From assembly GCF_965118635.1 (NCBI RefSeq), contig NZ_CBCPHV010000017.1, forward strand, positions 1 through 35,104: a DNA stretch of 35,104 nucleotides, in the 5' to 3' direction. The notes below the pieces were generated by a model, which worked only from the letters and a program-made list of their open reading frames with translations, was not told the origin of the DNA and ran no database searches. Position 1 is the stretch's first letter. Each line of letters begins with the position of its first letter. Positions 33,192-35,104 of the stretch are shown here, one piece after another. The translations under genes were made by a program, and so were the position numbers. The DNA is from Empedobacter brevis_A (GTDB lineage: Bacteria > Bacteroidota > Bacteroidia > Flavobacteriales > Weeksellaceae).

Positions 33192-33207
33192 AATAAATTT
33201 ATAATAA

Positions 33208-33552
33208 ATGAATAAATTATTTGAATTTGAAACTACTCAATTTGATTTTGACTTAATAAATCATGTTAAAGTTCTTAGGAAATTACATGGATTTACTAAA
33301 GATGAGCTTAGCTTGAAAATGGGTGTTGCTAAATCTTTTGTAGGTAATGTTGAATCTACTACACAACGACACAAGTACTCAACTCGTCATATAACACTTT
33401 TAGCAAAAGCATTTGGATATAAAAATATTGGAGAATTATTAGATTTTCCAACTCCACAATACGATAGAATTAAAGTTACTGTAGAACAAACTTATAATGA
33501 AGCAGGTACTAAAGTAATTAAAAGTGAGGTGGTGAAGATTGAATCTATTTAG
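33208..33552 (+). CDS. XRE-type helix-turn-helix transcription factor
   Basis: The 114-residue protein has an HTH of the Cro/C1 type at about residues 17-80: INHVKVLRKLHGFTKDELSL, KMGVAKSFVGNVES and ITLLAKAFGYKNIGELLDF. The C-terminal tail (about 85-114) is short and beta-rich (KVTVEQTYNEAGTKVIKSEV). It is probably a DNA-binding regulator of accessory genes, perhaps of itself through the palindrome at 33174-33191. It is a single-gene unit with its own terminator. Confidence 0.85.
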   Translation: MNKLFEFETTQFDFDLINHVKVLRKLHGFTKDELSLKMGVAKSFVGNVESTTQRHKYSTRHITLLAKAFGYKNIGELLDFPTPQYDRIKVTVEQTYNEAGTKVIKSEVVKIESI

Positions 33553-33736
33553 ATAAATCTATTAAGGGTAAGTATTTATGATTTAATAGAGCCTACGAAC
33601 TGAGAAAATGAAAAATCTGATACCTACGAGGAGTTTGTAAAGTGAGTAAAGGACATTAAGTAATTAAAAATGTTTCATTTAAAATAAAAACATCTAAATT
33701 GGTATTATTAATCTATAGGCATGGTTAATGTTAAAT

Positions 33737-33780
33737 ACTCAGGAGTTAATTTTTAGGTTGATTAACTCCTGAGTTTTTTA
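33737..33780 (+). terminator. terminator after the HTH gene
   Basis: ACTCAGGAGTTAAT (33737-33750) pairs perfectly with ATTAACTCCTGAGT (33761-33774) over 14 bp with a ten-base loop, followed by a T tract. Confidence 0.9.
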
Positions 33781-33812
33781 TTATAGATAAATACTTCATA
33801 TTAAATATAAAC

Positions 33813-33840
33813 AAAGGGCTCAATGTAGAGCTCTTTTTTA
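33813..33840 (+). terminator. second terminator-like hairpin
   Basis: AAAGGGCTC (33813-33821) pairs with GAGCTCTTT (33828-33836, one wobble) around AATGTA, followed by T residues. It stands 33 bases after the previous terminator with no gene between, and immediately before a promoter cassette. Confidence 0.7.
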
Positions 33841-33892
33841 TTTACACAACAATGGTTATAATATAGTTTTATTTATATATTTGTTATTTAAG
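33841..33892 (+). promoter_or_regulatory. promoter cassette, copy 1
   Basis: TATATTTG (33876-33883) fits the TAnnTTTG -7 consensus, preceded by TAGTTTTATTT. The 52-base block matches 34886-34938 in most positions, including an upstream ACRCAACAA element. It would drive the DUF5677-like gene. Confidence 0.6.
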
Positions 33893-33949
33893 CGAAACTA
33901 AAGCTATAGTAGTTTCGTAAAAAACAATCTTACATACTATTTTAAGACA

Positions 33950-34777
33950 ATGCATATTCCCAAACAATACGACAAATTAAGACAATATCAAGAAGCATTT
34001 TTACTGCATATCAAATTAGTTCAGAAAGTAACAATTGACAAACCAGATATCAAAGATTCTTTAAAAATGATGTTTCTTTTCTATGGGACAAGAATAATTG
34101 AAAGTTCTGATACACTTTTAACACTGTCAATCCATAATAAACTAAATGACTCTTATGCAATTTCTAGAATGATTTTAGAAACATCTACAAATATTTGTTT
34201 CATAGCTTCAAAGCCAAAAGAACTTATAGATAAATCATTAGAATATGCATATCAAAAAATGTATCGAGATTTAGATAGGAATTTGAATATTGGGAACTTA
34301 AACATAAACATCAAATTAGATAATGTCGAGAGCGTTATTAAAAGTGATAAATTAGAAAATTCTATTAAAAAGTTTACAGATCTATCAACAGGTGAAGAAA
34401 TTAGAGATTGGACAGGTGTAGATAAAAAAACTATTACACAAAAAATAGAACAAATTACTAAAGAATTCGGTGAACATATTGGAATAGCTTTCGCAATACC
34501 ACTTTTTGTAATTTATAGATATTCGTCAGAAGTTTTACACGGTACAACATTTGGAGCGATGTTCACTTTAGGCTTAACTGAACTAAAAGATAAAAGACCA
34601 GAATCACAAGAAGAGATAAAACTATTTAAAGAAAAAGAATTATCTAATATAATATATTCCTTAAATCTTTTACTTAATGCGTTAGTTCGAATTTATCTAA
34701 TCAAATATCCAAATGAAGATTTCGAGAAGGAAAGAATAGAATATAGTGAATACATATTAGAAATTGCAAAAAAATAA
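33950..34777 (+). CDS. DUF5677-like protein
   Basis: The 275-residue protein is all-helical and has no signal peptide. The pattern SIHNKLNDSYAISRMILETS, then YAYQKMYRDLDRN, then VIYRYSSEVLHGTTFGAMF resembles the DUF5677 family (paired arginine/glutamate helix, later tyrosine and histidine near a YSS-x-x-HG motif). The biochemical function of this family is not known to me. It is a single-gene unit, with a promoter cassette before it and a terminator after it, in a region that looks accessory. The same promoter cassette stands before the next gene, so the two may be co-regulated. The family call is from memory of the pattern. Confidence 0.6.
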   Translation: MHIPKQYDKLRQYQEAFLLHIKLVQKVTIDKPDIKDSLKMMFLFYGTRIIESSDTLLTLSIHNKLNDSYAISRMILETSTNICFIASKPKELIDKSLEYAYQKMYRDLDRNLNIGNLNINIKLDNVESVIKSDKLENSIKKFTDLSTGEEIRDWTGVDKKTITQKIEQITKEFGEHIGIAFAIPLFVIYRYSSEVLHGTTFGAMFTLGLTELKDKRPESQEEIKLFKEKELSNIIYSLNLLLNALVRIYLIKYPNEDFEKERIEYSEYILEIAKK

Positions 34778-34847
34778 ACTACACATAGTAAGGATAACCA
34801 TCGCATAATTCCAATTTTAGGCACAAAATGTAAATTTTATAAATAAC

Positions 34848-34885
34848 AACCTCTTTAAAAGCGATTTTTAGAGAGGTTTCATTAT
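34848..34885 (+). terminator. terminator after the DUF5677-like gene
   Basis: AACCTCTTTAAAA (34848-34860) pairs with TTTTAGAGAGGTT (34866-34878) in a 13-bp stem with one G-U pair and a five-base loop. The T tract is weak (TTCATTATTTT). Confidence 0.7.
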
Positions 34886-34938
34886 TTTACGCAACAAGGT
34901 ATAAAATGTAGTTTTATTTGTATATTTGGGTTTATAAG
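34886..34938 (+). promoter_or_regulatory. promoter cassette, copy 2
   Basis: The -7 box TATATTTG is at 34921-34928, with the same TAGTTTTATTT and CAACAA elements as copy 1 at 33841-33892. A leader of about 115 bases leads to the ATG at 35050. Confidence 0.6.
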
Positions 34939-35049
34939 AAATACAAATGATTTTTGCTCAGTGATGTCGAAATCCAACTTTTTTTCTTCAATTTTTGTCT
35001 CTGATGCTAAATTTTGATTTATTAAACACAGTTTTTAATATACATTGAT

Positions 35050-35104
35050 ATGAAACTAAACTTTCTCAATAGTGGTATCGATTCTCTTAAAAAAGGTTTC
35101 GAAT
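35050..35104 (+). CDS. start of an unidentified gene, cut by the window end
   Basis: The ATG at 35050 opens a frame that stays open to the edge and reads MKLNFLNSGIDSLKKGFE. It follows promoter cassette 2. Eighteen residues are too few to name a family. Confidence 0.55.
   Translation, partial: MKLNFLNSGIDSLKKGFE

Larger units (their letters stand above)
29992..33207. other. 3.2-kb gene-poor repeat mosaic
   Basis: No ordinary gene is supported here. From 30001 to about 32600 the stretch is built from repeats all in one orientation: C (leader-like), R (REP-like), A (TTTACGT heptamers), B (large palindrome) and D (degenerate 7-bp arrays). Copy 1 reads C1-A1-spacer-Ra-A2-B1-Rb-A3-D1-small ORF. 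Copy 2 reads C2-A4-Rc-A5-B2-D2-small ORF-Rd-A6-D3. The spacer 30190-30350 holds an isolated hairpin (TTCGCAT...ATGCGAA near 30233). The end, 32600-33207, is not repeated in the window and contains several hairpins. Confidence 0.7.
33553..33949 (+). other. intergenic stretch with two hairpins and a promoter
   Basis: Bases 33553-33736 show nothing I can assign. Then come the HTH-gene terminator (33737-33780), a second terminator-like hairpin (33813-33840) with no gene between them, and the promoter cassette 33841-33892 followed by a 5' leader of about 60 bases to the DUF5677-like gene. Confidence 0.6.

Noticed and set aside
33813..33836. tRNA-like or small RNA gene between the two hairpins
   Set aside because: Only a short simple hairpin with a T tract is present; no cloverleaf can be drawn.

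Overview
The window looks like chromosome of a low-GC Bacteroidota, probably class Flavobacteriia (a Weeksellaceae-type genus such as Empedobacter, Chryseobacterium or Elizabethkingia; the genus is inference). The evidence is two SusC/SusD pairs, lipoproteins with Bacteroidota-style lipoboxes, TAATG stop-start overlaps, no clear Shine-Dalgarno sites, and promoters of the TAnnTTTG type.

Bases 1-13990 (+ strand) are a polysaccharide utilisation locus. The order is the 3' end of a SusR-like Y_Y_Y/LuxR-HTH regulator, a SusC transporter, a SusD lipoprotein, a GH144-type 'glucoamylase' protein, a GH3 beta-glucosidase (BglX type), an endonuclease/exonuclease/phosphatase-fold protein, a GH30 enzyme, an alpha/beta hydrolase, and an FHS-family sugar permease. 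A 15-bp terminator hairpin closes it. The enzyme set points to a beta-glucan (beta-1,2 and/or beta-1,6 linked) cut outside the cell, taken up by SusCD, reduced to glucose in the periplasm and imported by the permease.

Bases 14012-23050 (- strand) hold several short units: a WG-repeat-like lipoprotein gene broken by a frameshift, a small lipoprotein, a two-component pair (TPR/HisKA_3 kinase and NarL-type regulator), a small secreted protein, and a four-gene operon (FAH-family hydrolase, flavin reductase, HTATIP2-like SDR, YqaE/Pmp3 membrane peptide).

Bases 23083-29991 (- strand) are a second SusCD operon whose third gene is a secreted S9 prolyl-oligopeptidase-family peptidase. It suggests uptake of peptides rather than glycans.

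Bases 29992-33207 hold no convincing ordinary gene. About 2.6 kb of this is a mosaic of repeats in one orientation: a leader-like unit (C), a REP-like unit (R), short TTTACGT-type heptamer arrays (A), a large imperfect palindrome (B), and long degenerate 7-bp tandem arrays (D) that keep register for up to 154 bp. The mosaic reads as two diverged copies of a composite module of about 1.2 kb. Each copy also carries a tiny ORF with LSGD at residues 11-14. A structured unique stretch (32640-33110) follows.

Bases 33208-35104 (+ strand) look like accessory DNA: an XRE-type HTH gene with a perfect palindrome just upstream, a DUF5677-like protein, and the start of another gene. The last two share a duplicated promoter cassette of about 52 bp. 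No tRNA, rRNA, CRISPR array or intact insertion sequence was seen.
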